Positions 55,821-64,000 of a DNA stretch of 64,000 bases are shown here, in pieces. The notes under the pieces are model-generated. The model was not told the origin of the DNA. It did no database searches and saw nothing but the letters and a program-made list of their open reading frames with translations. Numbering within the stretch: position 1 is the stretch's first letter; every line of letters begins with the position of its first letter. The stretch spans positions 5,222,925 through 5,286,924 of the forward strand of contig NZ_CP014136.1 in the NCBI RefSeq assembly GCF_002291425.1, given 5' to 3'. The translations under genes were made by a program, and so were the position numbers. This DNA comes from Gibbsiella quercinecans (lineage in GTDB: Bacteria; Pseudomonadota; Gammaproteobacteria; Enterobacterales; Enterobacteriaceae).

Positions 55821-56978
55821 ATGCACAATGAAGATGAGCGTTTAACCGCGCGCGTACGGCACGCCAACCAGCAAGCGCTGGCGGAAGGGCGCCTGGTCGG
55901 CAGCGTGGTGCTGGTGGCGCGCGCGGGGGCTTTGGTTTGCGCCGAGGCCTGCGGTGATGCCGATCGTGAGCGGCAGCAGGCGATGCAACTTACGACGCAA
56001 TTCCGGCTGGCTTCCGTTTCCAAGCCGTTTACCACTCTGGCGGCCATGCGGATGATCGAGCAACAAAAACTGGCGCTGAGCGATACGGTCAGCCAGTGGT
56101 TGCCCTGGTTTACCCCGGCGCTGCCGGATGGGCGGCGCCCGGCGATAACCATACGCCAATTGCTAACCCACACCGCCGGGCTGGATTACCGCTTCCATCA
56201 GCCGCCTGACGGGCCTTACCACGCGCTGGGGGTAGAGGATGGCCTGGGGCCATCGTCGCTCAGCCTGGAGCAAAACCTGCGCCGTCTGAGCAGCGCGCCT
56301 TTGCTGGCAGAGCCGGGCCAGATGTTCAATTATTCGCTGGCGATCGACGTGCTAGGGGCGGTGCTGGAACGGGTGACGGGTTTGCCATTGCCCCAGGTGT
56401 TTGAACAATGGGTGGCGCAGCCGCTTGGCCTGCGCAACACCGGCTTTAGCACGGAGAACGCGGCGAATCTGGCAACGGCCTACTATAACAGCGCAACCGG
56501 CCCGCAGCTGATGTATGACGGGATTAAGCTGCCCATTCCGCCTGATTTCGACTGTATTGTGGAGTTTGCGCCTTCGCGTGCGCTGGATGCCGCCGCTTAT
56601 CCCTCCGGTGGGGGTGGCATGGTGGGCTGTGCTCAGGATGTACTGGCGCTGTTGGAAGCGATGCGCACCGGTGATAACGTGCTCCGGCCAGAGACCGCCG
56701 AACTGATGCGCCAACCGCACGTAGGGCCAGAGGCCGAAGTGATGGGGCCTGGCTGGGGGTTCGGTTTTGGCGGCGCGCTGTTGGCGGATGCGCAACTGGC
56801 GGCAACGCCACAGCATAACGGTACCCTGCAATGGGGCGGCGTGTATGGCAGCAGTTGGTTTATCGATCCGGTTGCACAGTTGAGCGTGGTGGCGTTAACC
56901 AACACGGCTTATGAGGGGATGAACGGCCAATATACGCTGCAGATTCGTGATGCCGTGTATGGGGTAAACCCCGGCTAA
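55821..56978 (+). CDS. Serine hydrolase of the beta-lactamase fold (class C/EstB-like)
   Basis: This 385-residue protein has the SxxK nucleophile motif (Ser65-Val-Ser-Lys68) and a Tyr at 171 in the second motif (NYSLAI), with a late His/Gly region (PQHNGTLQWGGVYGSSWF). There is no signal peptide, so it is probably a cytoplasmic esterase or peptidase rather than AmpC. The ATG at 55821 follows ATGGAG. It is convergent with ydgA. Confidence 0.85.
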   Translation: MHNEDERLTARVRHANQQALAEGRLVGSVVLVARAGALVCAEACGDADRERQQAMQLTTQFRLASVSKPFTTLAAMRMIEQQKLALSDTVSQWLPWFTPALPDGRRPAITIRQLLTHTAGLDYRFHQPPDGPYHALGVEDGLGPSSLSLEQNLRRLSSAPLLAEPGQMFNYSLAIDVLGAVLERVTGLPLPQVFEQWVAQPLGLRNTGFSTENAANLATAYYNSATGPQLMYDGIKLPIPPDFDCIVEFAPSRALDAAAYPSGGGGMVGCAQDVLALLEAMRTGDNVLRPETAELMRQPHVGPEAEVMGPGWGFGFGGALLADAQLAATPQHNGTLQWGGVYGSSWFIDPVAQLSVVALTNTAYEGMNGQYTLQIRDAVYGVNPG

Positions 56979-56996
56979 ACGCCGGGGTGGGGAAGG

Positions 56997-58472
56997 TTAC
57001 TGCTGCGCCGGGCCAGACATCAGGCCGAACAGGCCAATGAATTCCTGCAGCGTCATTTTATTGCCGTTCAGATCCACCTGATTATCGGCATAGTGGAAGC
57101 TGCTGCCGATCACGTCGTCCTTCAACGTGGTCAGTTTGAACATTTGCCCCATAGCCGCCAGCCCTTGAACCTGCTGCTGCGCCAGCTTTTGGGCTTCTTC
57201 GGTGTTGTAGCCTTGCAAGCGCGCGGCTTGCGCAGTGGTTTCCGTGGCCATGGCGACAGGAATGCTCAGCTTAGCGTCCAAGGTTTTCACCGCGTTCGCC
57301 AACGGCTGATTTTGCGCTGCCGTGGTGCCGCCCTGGGTTGGATCGGCCAGATCCAGCTTCAGGGTAAAACTGCTTTCGCCCTTACTGTTTTTCCAGCTCA
57401 GCGGGGCGATGCTGACTGACGGGTTGCCTTTCAGCAACAGCGGCAGGTTTTGCAGCAGGGTATCCGTTGCCTGCCGTTGGTACTCGGTTTTATCCAGTTC
57501 GTTGATCTTCTGCACCAGGGCCAACGCCTGTTTGTTGTAGTTCTCAGCGAAGGCTTTTACTGATTGGCTGTCCAGCCGGTCGATTTTGATCGTGAGCTTG
57601 CTGGAGCCGAAATCGTTGCCCAGCACTTTCATCGCATCCAGGGTGTAGTCAAGCTGGCCGTTGATGTTGCTCTCCTGTTCGCCAAACTTGCTCACTAAGC
57701 TGAAACCGTCCAACTGTACGGTATCTTTACCGTCAATGGCCACGTTCATTTGTTTGATGGTTGCCAATTGATCGCCCAGGGCCAGCTCAACGGAACTCAG
57801 GCGGCTGTTGCCGGTATATTTTACATCCTGCAGCGTGATTTGCTCGACCTGGCCAAACTGGTTAGGCCCGCTGAACACCGTACTGGCGTTCTGGAGGCTC
57901 ATCGACATGCCCTTCATATCCCGCGAGATCTCGGAATTGATGGTGGCACCGCTAAATTTGACTGACGTCGCGTCTTTTTGGTAATCAACCGGGATCACCT
58001 CGGCAACGGTAGAGATTGTGCCGCTGTAGGAAATGCGCGAATCGGCGCTGAACAGCGGTTGGCCTTTGGTGATGTCAAACAGCGTTTTCAGCGCCGGGGT
58101 GTTCTCCAGGCGGGTATGCAGCGAAGCCATGCTGGGGATCAGGTTGAACTTTTTCAACTGCGCCAGCGGGAACGGGCCGTGATCGATGGTATCTTGCAAT
58201 ACCACTTCGTCGCCCGGTTTGAGTAGCCCATAGCCGGCGGCGTTATCGGTGCGCAGCACATAGCGCACTTGGCTACTGAACAGCCCACGCTGGTAGTTGT
58301 CGAAGCTCAACGTCATGCCGAGCTGCGGCATATCCTTTTTTAGCTGGTTGTTGGCGTTATCCACCATTTCGCCCATGCGCTGTTCGATAAGTTTGCCGGT
58401 GTACCAGGCCGCTCCAGTCCATGCTGCGCCAAGAATTACAATGACGCTGACAGCGACTAACGATTTTTTCAT
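56997..58472 (-). CDS. ydgA: YdgA, DUF945 family protein
   Basis: This 491-residue protein begins KKSLVAVSVIVILGAAWTGAAWYTGK, a single N-terminal membrane helix or anchor, followed by a long repetitive beta-rich periplasmic domain (DHGPFPLAQLKKFNLIPSMASLHT, PLSWKNSKGESSFTL, LTTLKDDVIGSS). It matches E. coli YdgA, whose function is unclear. I start at ATG 58472; upstream in-frame ATGs (58484) lack a spaced ribosome site. It is transcribed toward the hydrolase gene, with manA upstream on the same strand. Confidence 0.94.
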   Translation of the reverse strand: MKKSLVAVSVIVILGAAWTGAAWYTGKLIEQRMGEMVDNANNQLKKDMPQLGMTLSFDNYQRGLFSSQVRYVLRTDNAAGYGLLKPGDEVVLQDTIDHGPFPLAQLKKFNLIPSMASLHTRLENTPALKTLFDITKGQPLFSADSRISYSGTISTVAEVIPVDYQKDATSVKFSGATINSEISRDMKGMSMSLQNASTVFSGPNQFGQVEQITLQDVKYTGNSRLSSVELALGDQLATIKQMNVAIDGKDTVQLDGFSLVSKFGEQESNINGQLDYTLDAMKVLGNDFGSSKLTIKIDRLDSQSVKAFAENYNKQALALVQKINELDKTEYQRQATDTLLQNLPLLLKGNPSVSIAPLSWKNSKGESSFTLKLDLADPTQGGTTAAQNQPLANAVKTLDAKLSIPVAMATETTAQAARLQGYNTEEAQKLAQQQVQGLAAMGQMFKLTTLKDDVIGSSFHYADNQVDLNGNKMTLQEFIGLFGLMSGPAQQ

Positions 58473-58608
58473 AGTTCTGTTCATCCTTTTTCGAGCCCCA
58501 GAGCGGGGCATGTGGGCTAAATGGGCCAACAAAAAAACGCCCGCAGGCGTTTAATTGTGAAGGTAATGCACGTGGTATAGCAACTGGTTTGCAAAATTTA
58601 CTTGATGA

Positions 58609-59784
58609 TTACGCCAGTAAATTATACACGCGCGCAATGCGGCCCTGGCCGCTGACGGTGATGGGTGACTCGTCGGCGCTGATAAAGCAAGACTCACCGG
58701 GCTGCAGGCGCACTGTCTCACCCTGTTTTTCCAGCACGGCCTCACCCGTAACGCAAAATACGATGGCGGCGCTGTTTTGCGCTAATGGCCGCGGTGCCGT
58801 AGTCAGCTCATGCAGTGAAAAGGCAAAGTCGTCCACCGGGATCGGGAAGAACAGCTCATTGCCGCGCTGTTCCGGCTGGGTAAGCAACCCGCTGGCCGGC
58901 TGCGGGCGGAACTGCAAGTTAGCCAGCAATTCGGGGATATCGATGAACTTCGGCGTCAGGCCGGCGCGCAGCACGTTATCGGAATTGGCCATTACTTCCA
59001 GCGCCACGCCTTTCAGATACGCGTGCGGTGTTTCTGCGTACAGGAACATCGCTTCGCCCGGCGCCAGCTTGATCACATTGAGCAACAGCGGCGAGAACAG
59101 GCCGCTGTCTTCCGGGTAGAAGCCGGCGATAAAGCGAATGGTATCCCAGGGTTCGCCCTGCTGGCTGTTGAGCGCCGCCTTCAACACGCCCAGCGCGCGT
59201 GTTTTTTGCTCACCGGTCATGCTGAGCAAGCTGGCAAACAGGGTGGCGAGGTGGGCGGTGTCCGGTTGGTTCAGGAAAGCAGCGATATCATGGTGAGCGC
59301 CGGCGAGTGGCTGCAACAGGGCCTTAATATCATCCAGTTCGCGAAAGCCATTGATGGCCAGGAACGGCGTCAGGGCAACAACCAGCTCCGGTTTGTGGTT
59401 CGGGTCTTTATAGTTGCGCTCTGCCGCATCCAGTGGAATACCGGCGGCGTTTTCTTTGGCGAAGCCGACTTCCGCGGCGGACTTGCTCGGGTGCACCTGA
59501 ATCGATAACGGTTGATCGGCGCACAGCACTTTGAACAGGAAGGGCAGTTCGCCAAAGCGTTCGGCGACTTGCGCGCCCAACAGCCGTGGCTGGTCTGCAT
59601 CTATAATATCCCGTAGCGAACGAGAATCACCGGCGGCGGCGACGCGCGAGCTGCTTTTCGGGTGGGCGCCCATCCACAGTTCCGCCATCGGCTTCCCGTC
59701 CGGATTGGCAATGCCATACAGGTTGGTTAGCGCATCGCGTGAGCCCCATGCGTAGTTTTGTACCGTATTAATCATTTTTTGCAT
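58609..59784 (-). CDS. manA: Mannose-6-phosphate isomerase, class I
   Basis: This 391-residue zinc enzyme interconverts fructose-6-phosphate and mannose-6-phosphate. It begins MQKMINTVQNYAWGSRDALTNLYG. Zinc ligands are Gln96 and His98 (SIQVHP), Glu133 (HKPELVVALTPF) and the His of ETPHAYLKG. It is the same length as the E. coli protein. It is divergent from fumC, with fumA missing from this place. Confidence 0.97.
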   Translation of the reverse strand: MQKMINTVQNYAWGSRDALTNLYGIANPDGKPMAELWMGAHPKSSSRVAAAGDSRSLRDIIDADQPRLLGAQVAERFGELPFLFKVLCADQPLSIQVHPSKSAAEVGFAKENAAGIPLDAAERNYKDPNHKPELVVALTPFLAINGFRELDDIKALLQPLAGAHHDIAAFLNQPDTAHLATLFASLLSMTGEQKTRALGVLKAALNSQQGEPWDTIRFIAGFYPEDSGLFSPLLLNVIKLAPGEAMFLYAETPHAYLKGVALEVMANSDNVLRAGLTPKFIDIPELLANLQFRPQPASGLLTQPEQRGNELFFPIPVDDFAFSLHELTTAPRPLAQNSAAIVFCVTGEAVLEKQGETVRLQPGESCFISADESPITVSGQGRIARVYNLLA

Positions 59785-59982
59785 GATTACTGCCTGCTAA
59801 ATAAGGAAATTGTTGCTAAGTAAACAATGTGCGTGACTGGCATGCAAGTGGAAGATGTCTCAAAATGCTGTGAGATGCCTCTCTTAATGCGAATGATTAT
59901 TATGTCACTATGCTGGAATGTTTGTCATGGGGCTGGCACGTCGCCGGCCCTTGCAAGTTTAGCTACTGCTGAGGAGACACTA

Positions 59983-61380
59983 ATGGCAGCCGTTCGTATC
60001 GAAAAAGACACTATGGGCCCGATCGAAGTGCCCGCCGCTCAACTATGGGGCGCGCAGACACAACGCTCGCTGGAGCATTTTCGCATTTCCTCGGAGAAAA
60101 TGCCGCCCGAACTGATTCATGCGCTGGCGCTGACCAAACGTGCCGCCGCCAGTGTGAATATGGATCTTGGCCTGCTGCCGGGGGAGCGTGGCCACGCCAT
60201 TATCGATGCCGCCGACGAAGTGCTGGCGGGCAAGCACCCAAGCGAGTTTCCGTTGTCGATTTGGCAAACCGGCTCGGGTACCCAGACCAACATGAACATG
60301 AACGAAGTGCTGGCTAACCGCGCCAGCGAGCTGTTGGGCGGGGAACGCGGCGAAGGGCGGCGGGTGCACCCGAACGATGACGTCAACAAGAGCCAAAGCT
60401 CAAATGACGTATTCCCGACTGCGATGCACGTGGCGGCGGTGATCGCCTTGCGCGAACGGTTAATTCCGCAGCTTAAGGTGCTGCATAGCACGTTGAACGA
60501 GAAAGCCGCGGCGTTCAGCGATATCGTCAAGATTGGCCGTACCCACCTGCAAGACGCCACCCCATTAACGCTCGGGCAGGAAATTTCCGGCTGGGCCGCC
60601 ATGCTTGAGCACAATCTTCGCCATATCGAGGCCAGCATCCCGCATATTTGCGAACTGGCGCTCGGTGGGACGGCGGTCGGCACTGGGCTTAATACCCACC
60701 CGGAATACGCGGTGCGGGTGGCCAAGGCGCTGGCGGAGCTTACCGGGCAGCCGTTCATCACGGCGCCTAACAAGTTTGAATCGCTGGCCACCTGCGATGC
60801 GCTGGTGCATGGCCACGGCGCGCTGAAAGGGTTGGCGGCTTCGCTGATGAAAATCGCCAACGACGTGCGCTGGCTGGCTTCCGGCCCGCGCTGCGGCATT
60901 GGCGAGATCGCCATTCCTGAAAATGAGCCGGGCAGTTCGATCATGCCGGGCAAAGTCAACCCGACCCAGTGCGAAGCCATGACGATGCTGTGTGCCCAGA
61001 TATTGGGCAATGACGTGGCGGTGAACATTGGCGGCGCATCCGGCAACTTTGAGCTGAACGTGTTCCGCCCCCTGGTGATCCATAACTTCCTGCAGTCTGT
61101 TCGCCTGCTGGCCGACGGTATCAGCGGCTTCAATGAGCACTGTGCCGTGGGGATCCAGCCGAACCGCGAGCGCATCAGCCAGTTGCTAAATGAGTCGTTG
61201 ATGTTGGTGACCGCGCTGAATACGCATATCGGTTATGATAAGGCGGCGCAGATTGCCAAGAAGGCGCACAAAGAAGGGCTGACGCTGAAAGCCTCGGCGC
61301 TGCAGCTCGGTTACCTGACGGAAGCGCAGTTTGATGAATGGGTGCGGCCGGAAGATATGGTCGGCAGCCTGAAGAAATAA
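59983..61380 (+). CDS. fumC: Fumarase class II
   Basis: This 465-residue enzyme hydrates fumarate to malate in the TCA cycle. It has the family signature [11 protein letters not shown] (317-327) with the catalytic Ser318, the [14 protein letters not shown] substrate region and [10 protein letters not shown]. It lacks an iron-sulfur cluster and is oxidant-resistant, and in E. coli it is part of the SoxRS regulon. I start at ATG 59983 with GAGGAGA upstream; the open frame runs 52 codons further up. A long hairpin terminator follows. Confidence 0.97.
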   Translation: MAAVRIEKDTMGPIEVPAAQLWGAQTQRSLEHFRISSEKMPPELIHALALTKRAAASVNMDLGLLPGERGHAIIDAADEVLAGKHPSEFPLSIWQTGSGTQTNMNMNEVLANRASELLGGERGEGRRVHPNDDVNKSQSSNDVFPTAMHVAAVIALRERLIPQLKVLHSTLNEKAAAFSDIVKIGRTHLQDATPLTLGQEISGWAAMLEHNLRHIEASIPHICELALGGTAVGTGLNTHPEYAVRVAKALAELTGQPFITAPNKFESLATCDALVHGHGALKGLAASLMKIANDVRWLASGPRCGIGEIAIPENEPGSSIMPGKVNPTQCEAMTMLCAQILGNDVAVNIGGASGNFELNVFRPLVIHNFLQSVRLLADGISGFNEHCAVGIQPNRERISQLLNESLMLVTALNTHIGYDKAAQIAKKAHKEGLTLKASALQLGYLTEAQFDEWVRPEDMVGSLKK

Positions 61381-61395
61381 ACCGTTGTTATGCAG

Positions 61396-61488
61396 GCCTA
61401 TGGGGCGATAATGCCCGCCAGCCGTCAACGCCCGTTTAAACCGCGGGGGTTGAGCTGGCAGGCATTATCGCCTGCATAGGCTTTTTTT
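61396..61488 (+). terminator. Long, nearly perfect hairpin terminator after fumC
   Basis: GCCTATG-GGCGATAATGCC-GCCAGC pairs with its complement GCTGGC-GGCATTATCGCC-GCATAGGC, with a further CAAC/GTTG and CCCG/CGGG stem inside, then TTTTTTT. The stem exceeds 25 bp with only single bulges, far longer than an ordinary terminator. Confidence 0.9.
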
Positions 61489-61502
61489 ATGGAGAAAATG
61501 CG

Positions 61503-62198
61503 GTGTCACGTACCCAGCGCCTTTTAGCGTTGATGCAAATACTCAGGCAACATCGTTACCCGATCGCCGGCCATACCCTGGCGCAGGAACTGGGGATCAG
61601 CATGCGCACCCTGTACCGCGATATTGCGACGCTGCAGCAGCAGGGCGCCGACATTTGCGGCGAAGCCGGCGTTGGCTATCTGTTGAAGCCGGGGTTCACG
61701 CTGCCGCCGCTGATGTTTTCACCGCAGGAAATTGAGGCTTTGGTGCTGGGGATGCGTTGGGTGAGCCGGCGTGGCGACAGCCAATTGGCCGATGCGGCAA
61801 ACCATGCGCAAGCCAAGATCGCGGCCGTGTTGCCCGCCGCATTGCGCGATGATTTGGACAGTAGCACGCTGTTTATCGGGCCGGCGGACGCCACGCCGGT
61901 GGCGGATGACGTGATGGTATTGGTTCGCGCGCTGATCCGCCAGGAACGCAAGTGCGTTATCCAGTATGTGGATGCCGAAGGCCGCGCCAGCGAGCGGGTG
62001 CTGTGGCCGTTTGCTATCGGTTATTTTGAACAGGTGCAACTGCTGGTTGCCTGGTGCGAACTCCGCCAGACATTTCGCCATTTTCGCCTGGACCGCATTG
62101 GGCAAATTACCGCGCTGGAACAGCGCTATCCGCGCCGCCGCCGCGCACTGTTGAAAGACTGGCGGCAACAGGAAGGGATCGCTACTGCCAAAAACTGA
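61503..62198 (+). CDS. YafY-type WYL-domain transcriptional regulator
   Basis: This 231-residue protein has an N-terminal HTH_11 winged helix (RTQRLLALMQILRQHRYPIAGHTLAQELGISMRTLYRDIATLQQQG) and a C-terminal WYL-type domain (VIQYVDAEGRASERVLWPFAIGYFEQVQLLVAWCELRQTFRHFRLDRI). It uses a GTG start at 61503, eight bases after GGAG. It is 62 bases before the VOC gene on the same strand, so it probably regulates that gene or is co-expressed with it. Confidence 0.85.
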   Translation: MSRTQRLLALMQILRQHRYPIAGHTLAQELGISMRTLYRDIATLQQQGADICGEAGVGYLLKPGFTLPPLMFSPQEIEALVLGMRWVSRRGDSQLADAANHAQAKIAAVLPAALRDDLDSSTLFIGPADATPVADDVMVLVRALIRQERKCVIQYVDAEGRASERVLWPFAIGYFEQVQLLVAWCELRQTFRHFRLDRIGQITALEQRYPRRRRALLKDWRQQEGIATAKN

Positions 62199-62260
62199 CA
62201 GCGTGATTGTTTAGCCTATGGGTATCGGGCCAGCCGGCCTTTATCCATCAGGAGAACATT

Positions 62261-62635
62261 ATGAATACCCCAGGCCTTACCCTGTTGTACGTCGACAATC
62301 CCGAAAAAAGCGCCGCTTTCTACCGCCAACTGTTGGCGTTGGAGCCGGTCGAGCTTTCACCGACCTTTGCGTTATTTGTGTTTGATAACGGCAGCAAACT
62401 GGGCTTATGGCAGCGCGATAAGGTAGTGCCGCCGGCTGAAACTGGTGGCGGCGGGGCAGAGTTCTGTTTTTTGTGTGCGACCGCGCAGCAGGTGGATGCG
62501 CTCTACCAACAGTGGTGCGGGAAAAATGCGCCAATCATTCAGCCGCCGATAGAAATGGAGTTTGGCTATACCTTTGTGGCGACCGATCCCGATCGCCACC
62601 GCCTGCGCGTTTATACGTTAAATAACGCGTCGTAA
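62261..62635 (+). CDS. VOC (glyoxalase/bleomycin-resistance) family protein
   Basis: This 124-residue protein has the two-repeat VOC fold: LTLLYVDNPEKSAAFYRQLLALEPVELSPTFALFVF, then AEFCFLCATAQQVDALYQQW and the closing FVATDPDRHRLRVY. The metal-site residues do not follow GloA exactly, so it may bind a small ligand rather than catalyse lactoylglutathione formation. The ATG at 62261 follows AGGAGAACATT. It is paired with the WYL regulator upstream. Confidence 0.85.
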   Translation: MNTPGLTLLYVDNPEKSAAFYRQLLALEPVELSPTFALFVFDNGSKLGLWQRDKVVPPAETGGGGAEFCFLCATAQQVDALYQQWCGKNAPIIQPPIEMEFGYTFVATDPDRHRLRVYTLNNAS

Positions 62636-62641
62636 TGCCGC

Positions 62642-63571
62642 CTAGGCGTTGGTGTATAAATGCAGCCGCTTAATCAATAGCCGCAGCGGGCGGGCTTCAG
62701 GTTTGTATTTGTGTGTTACCGCATTGGCATCGTAATTGAGCAGTTCGCCAATGCGCGGTATCTGCGGCCCGCTTTCTATCTGGCACAGCGCCAGCAGCGG
62801 TAGCGGGCAGGGGTGTTGCACCTGTTTTTGCTGCTGCTGATACCACACGCGGGCGATCGGCTGTACCTTGACCGGCCGTTTGATCTTCAGCACCGCCTGC
62901 TGCGGCAGGCGAGCGATATCCGCTATCTCGCGGCCTACCATTTCAGCCCACTGTTCGCGGTTGTAGGGCGGCACGGTGCGCCCGGCCTTTTGGCTCTTTT
63001 CCAACTGCCGCAGAATATCGTCCCGGCGTACATTTTTGATGATGTGCTTGTTGGCCCAGCCAAAACGCACCGAGTCCGGGTTAGTGAGCAGGGGGATCGT
63101 CCGGTAGGCGCTGAGAGTGAGCAGCCCATGCAGATGGGTATGCACAAAGTCAAAGCGCTGTTCCGGTGCCAGGCCGGATTCCACGGTGATAATGTGCTCC
63201 AGCTCGTTTTTTAATCGGTTAATGGTGGCGATGCGCTGGGTTAACGCCTGGTAGTCGTGGTGTTCCACCGCCAGGCACACCACGCCGGGCAGGCGTACTG
63301 CGGCCTTGCTGCTGATATGCTGCTTATTATGGTGGAGGAACAGCCGCTGATAGTGCGCCAGCGCCAAATCGCGCGCCTGTTGCCCAAGGTGTTGTTCAAC
63401 CGGGATCTGGGTAATTTCCTGGTGCTCTTTGCCTTTTTCAATTTCCGGCAGGGTGAACACCCGCGCGGCCAGCAGGCGCAGCGGCAGGATTTGCTGTTGC
63501 AACGTCGCCAGTTCCTGCTCCAGGGTGTTGAAGCAGGTATTCATGCGGCCTATAACATCGTATTTGCTCAT
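62642..63571 (-). CDS. tus: Tus, replication-terminator binding protein
   Basis: This 309-residue protein equals the length of E. coli Tus and shares its conserved blocks: SSKAAVRLPGVVCL, RFGWANKHIIKN, LKIKRPVKVQPIARVWY, QVQHPCPLPLLAL and GELLNYDANAVTHKYKPEARPLRLLIKRLHLY. The DNA-contacting R/K residues of these segments are kept. It stops replication forks at Ter sites. A Ter-like site overlaps its promoter (63583-63605), as for TerB and tus in E. coli, where the protein represses itself. The gene marks the chromosome terminus region. Confidence 0.96.
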   Translation of the reverse strand: MSKYDVIGRMNTCFNTLEQELATLQQQILPLRLLAARVFTLPEIEKGKEHQEITQIPVEQHLGQQARDLALAHYQRLFLHHNKQHISSKAAVRLPGVVCLAVEHHDYQALTQRIATINRLKNELEHIITVESGLAPEQRFDFVHTHLHGLLTLSAYRTIPLLTNPDSVRFGWANKHIIKNVRRDDILRQLEKSQKAGRTVPPYNREQWAEMVGREIADIARLPQQAVLKIKRPVKVQPIARVWYQQQQKQVQHPCPLPLLALCQIESGPQIPRIGELLNYDANAVTHKYKPEARPLRLLIKRLHLYTNA

Positions 63572-63582
63572 TATGTTACCCC

Positions 63583-63605
63583 ATTTTAGTTACAACATAT
63601 ATTAT
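63583..63605 (-). other. Ter-like Tus binding site in the tus promoter
   Basis: On the minus strand the 15-base core TATGTTGTAACTAAA is perfectly conserved with E. coli Ter sites. Over 23 positions it agrees with TerB at 17-18. The base at position 6, G in the E. coli Ter sites I remember, is A here, so the C6 cytosine that locks Tus is missing. Confidence 0.75.
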
Positions 63606-63628
63606 AAGGCATCAACCAAAGGGGGCAA
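63601..63628 (-). promoter_or_regulatory. Sigma70 promoter of tus, overlapping Ter
   Basis: On the minus strand -35 TTGCCC (63623-63628), a 16-base spacer and -10 TATAAT (63601-63606) read toward tus. The -10 covers the first Ter positions, so Tus binding would block RNA polymerase. Confidence 0.65.
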
Positions 63629-63690
63629 CATCAGCAACGGTGAACATAGGAAATAAAGCGGAAACCACGTCATGCAGCAAGAAATTGTCA

Positions 63691-63716
63691 TGCCGAGGGC
63701 CAGCGGGCCCTCAGCA
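63691..63716 (-). terminator. Hairpin after the ynfM-like gene
   Basis: On the minus strand TGCTGAGGGCC pairs with GGCCCTCGGCA, followed by TGACAATTTCTTG. It lies just beyond the MFS gene stop; the T tract is weak. Confidence 0.55.
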
Positions 63717-63729
63717 TAAGATAGGGCGA

Positions 63730-64000
63730 TTAGATGCGTGCAGCTTCCGGCAGTTGTTTCAGATAATGCACAACCAGCAGAGCCAGCAGCAGCATAATAC
63801 TGATAAAGCCAACCACGCCGATCCAGCCAAAGCTGTGCCAAAATACGCCGCCTAACGTCCCGGCGATACTGGAGCCGGCGTAGTAACAGAACAGGTATAG
63901 CGAGGAAGCCTGGCCTTTTGCCCGGCGGGCGCGGCGGCCAATCCAACTGCTGGCCACCGAGTGGGAAGCGAAAAAGCCCGCGGAGAACAGCATCATGCCG
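63730..64000 (-). CDS. ynfM: YnfM-like MFS transporter (C-terminal part)
   Basis: Only about 90 C-terminal residues are in the window. They show FFASHSVASSWIGRRARRAKGQASSLYLFCYYAGSSIAGTLGGVFWHSFGWIGVVGFI followed by a last hydrophobic helix, matching the end of E. coli YnfM, a major-facilitator efflux protein of unknown substrate. The 5' part lies beyond the window end. Confidence 0.75.
   Translation of the reverse strand, partial: GMMLFSAGFFASHSVASSWIGRRARRAKGQASSLYLFCYYAGSSIAGTLGGVFWHSFGWIGVVGFISIMLLLALLVVHYLKQLPEAARI

Overview
This is a chromosomal window from a gamma-proteobacterium of the order Enterobacterales, most like Serratia and its relatives (Yersiniaceae). The gene order follows the replication-terminus side of the Escherichia coli chromosome (valVW-mdtK-ribC-cfa-punC-punR-purR, sodB-mepH-grxD-rnt-gloA, slyA-slyB-anmK-mliC-pdxH-tyrS-gstA-dtpA-nth-rsx, add-ydgA-manA-fumC-tus). 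The SlyA protein is of the RovA/SlyA type known from Yersinia and Serratia. A tus gene with an adjoining Ter-like site supports a position near the terminus. Species assignment is inference.

Region by region: (1) 1-7.7 kb is an iron module that I read as a salmochelin-type locus: the end of iroB (C-glucosyltransferase), iroC (a two-in-one ABC exporter), then on the other strand a FepA-type TonB receptor gene followed by iroE (periplasmic esterase). iroD is absent. The block borders two tandem tRNA-Val genes. (2) 8-24 kb is core housekeeping: MdtK efflux, riboflavin synthase, cyclopropane fatty acid synthase, the purine transporter/regulator pair PunC/PunR, PurR, the 29-residue YnhF, an intact IS200-type element, SodB, MepH, Grx4, RNase T and GloA. 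A LysR regulator and a divergent yjiH-yjiG-M20 peptidase operon then take the place where E. coli has nemRA. (3) 24-31.5 kb carries ydhL, ydhF, slyA, slyB, anmK, mliC, pdxH and tyrS. (4) 31.5-39.4 kb is a variable segment between tyrS and dtpA: gstA, a DapA-like aldolase, a YahK-like alcohol dehydrogenase, an HD phosphohydrolase, a small membrane protein, an ABM-type monooxygenase, an APH(6)-like kinase and a prolyl oligopeptidase. pdxY is missing. (5) 39.5-49.7 kb holds dtpA, nth and the Rsx (Rnf-type) electron-transport complex. The rsx cluster is split: a Rob/SoxS-type AraC regulator lies on the opposite strand between rsxC and rsxD. (6) 49.9-64 kb holds ydgJ, yfeH, add, a DUF3857/transglutaminase-like secreted protein, a beta-lactamase-fold hydrolase, ydgA, manA, fumC, a WYL regulator, a VOC protein, tus and the end of an ynfM-like MFS gene.

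How the genes work together: IroB/IroC/FepA/IroE would glucosylate, export, re-import and linearise a catecholate siderophore, with candidate Fur sites in front of fepA. RsxABCDGE is expected to keep SoxR reduced, so a SoxS/Rob-like activator lodged inside the same cluster suggests a local redox circuit. Small repeats include two MITE-like inverted-repeat elements (12.2 and 18.8 kb) and a 38-residue coding repeat at the end of rsxC. The points most worth a second look are the split rsx cluster, the reduced iro locus, the tus-linked Ter site that lacks the usual G-C pair at position 6, and the IS200 end that appears to act as the sodB terminator. All identities come from reading the sequence and remembered family features; no database search was run.
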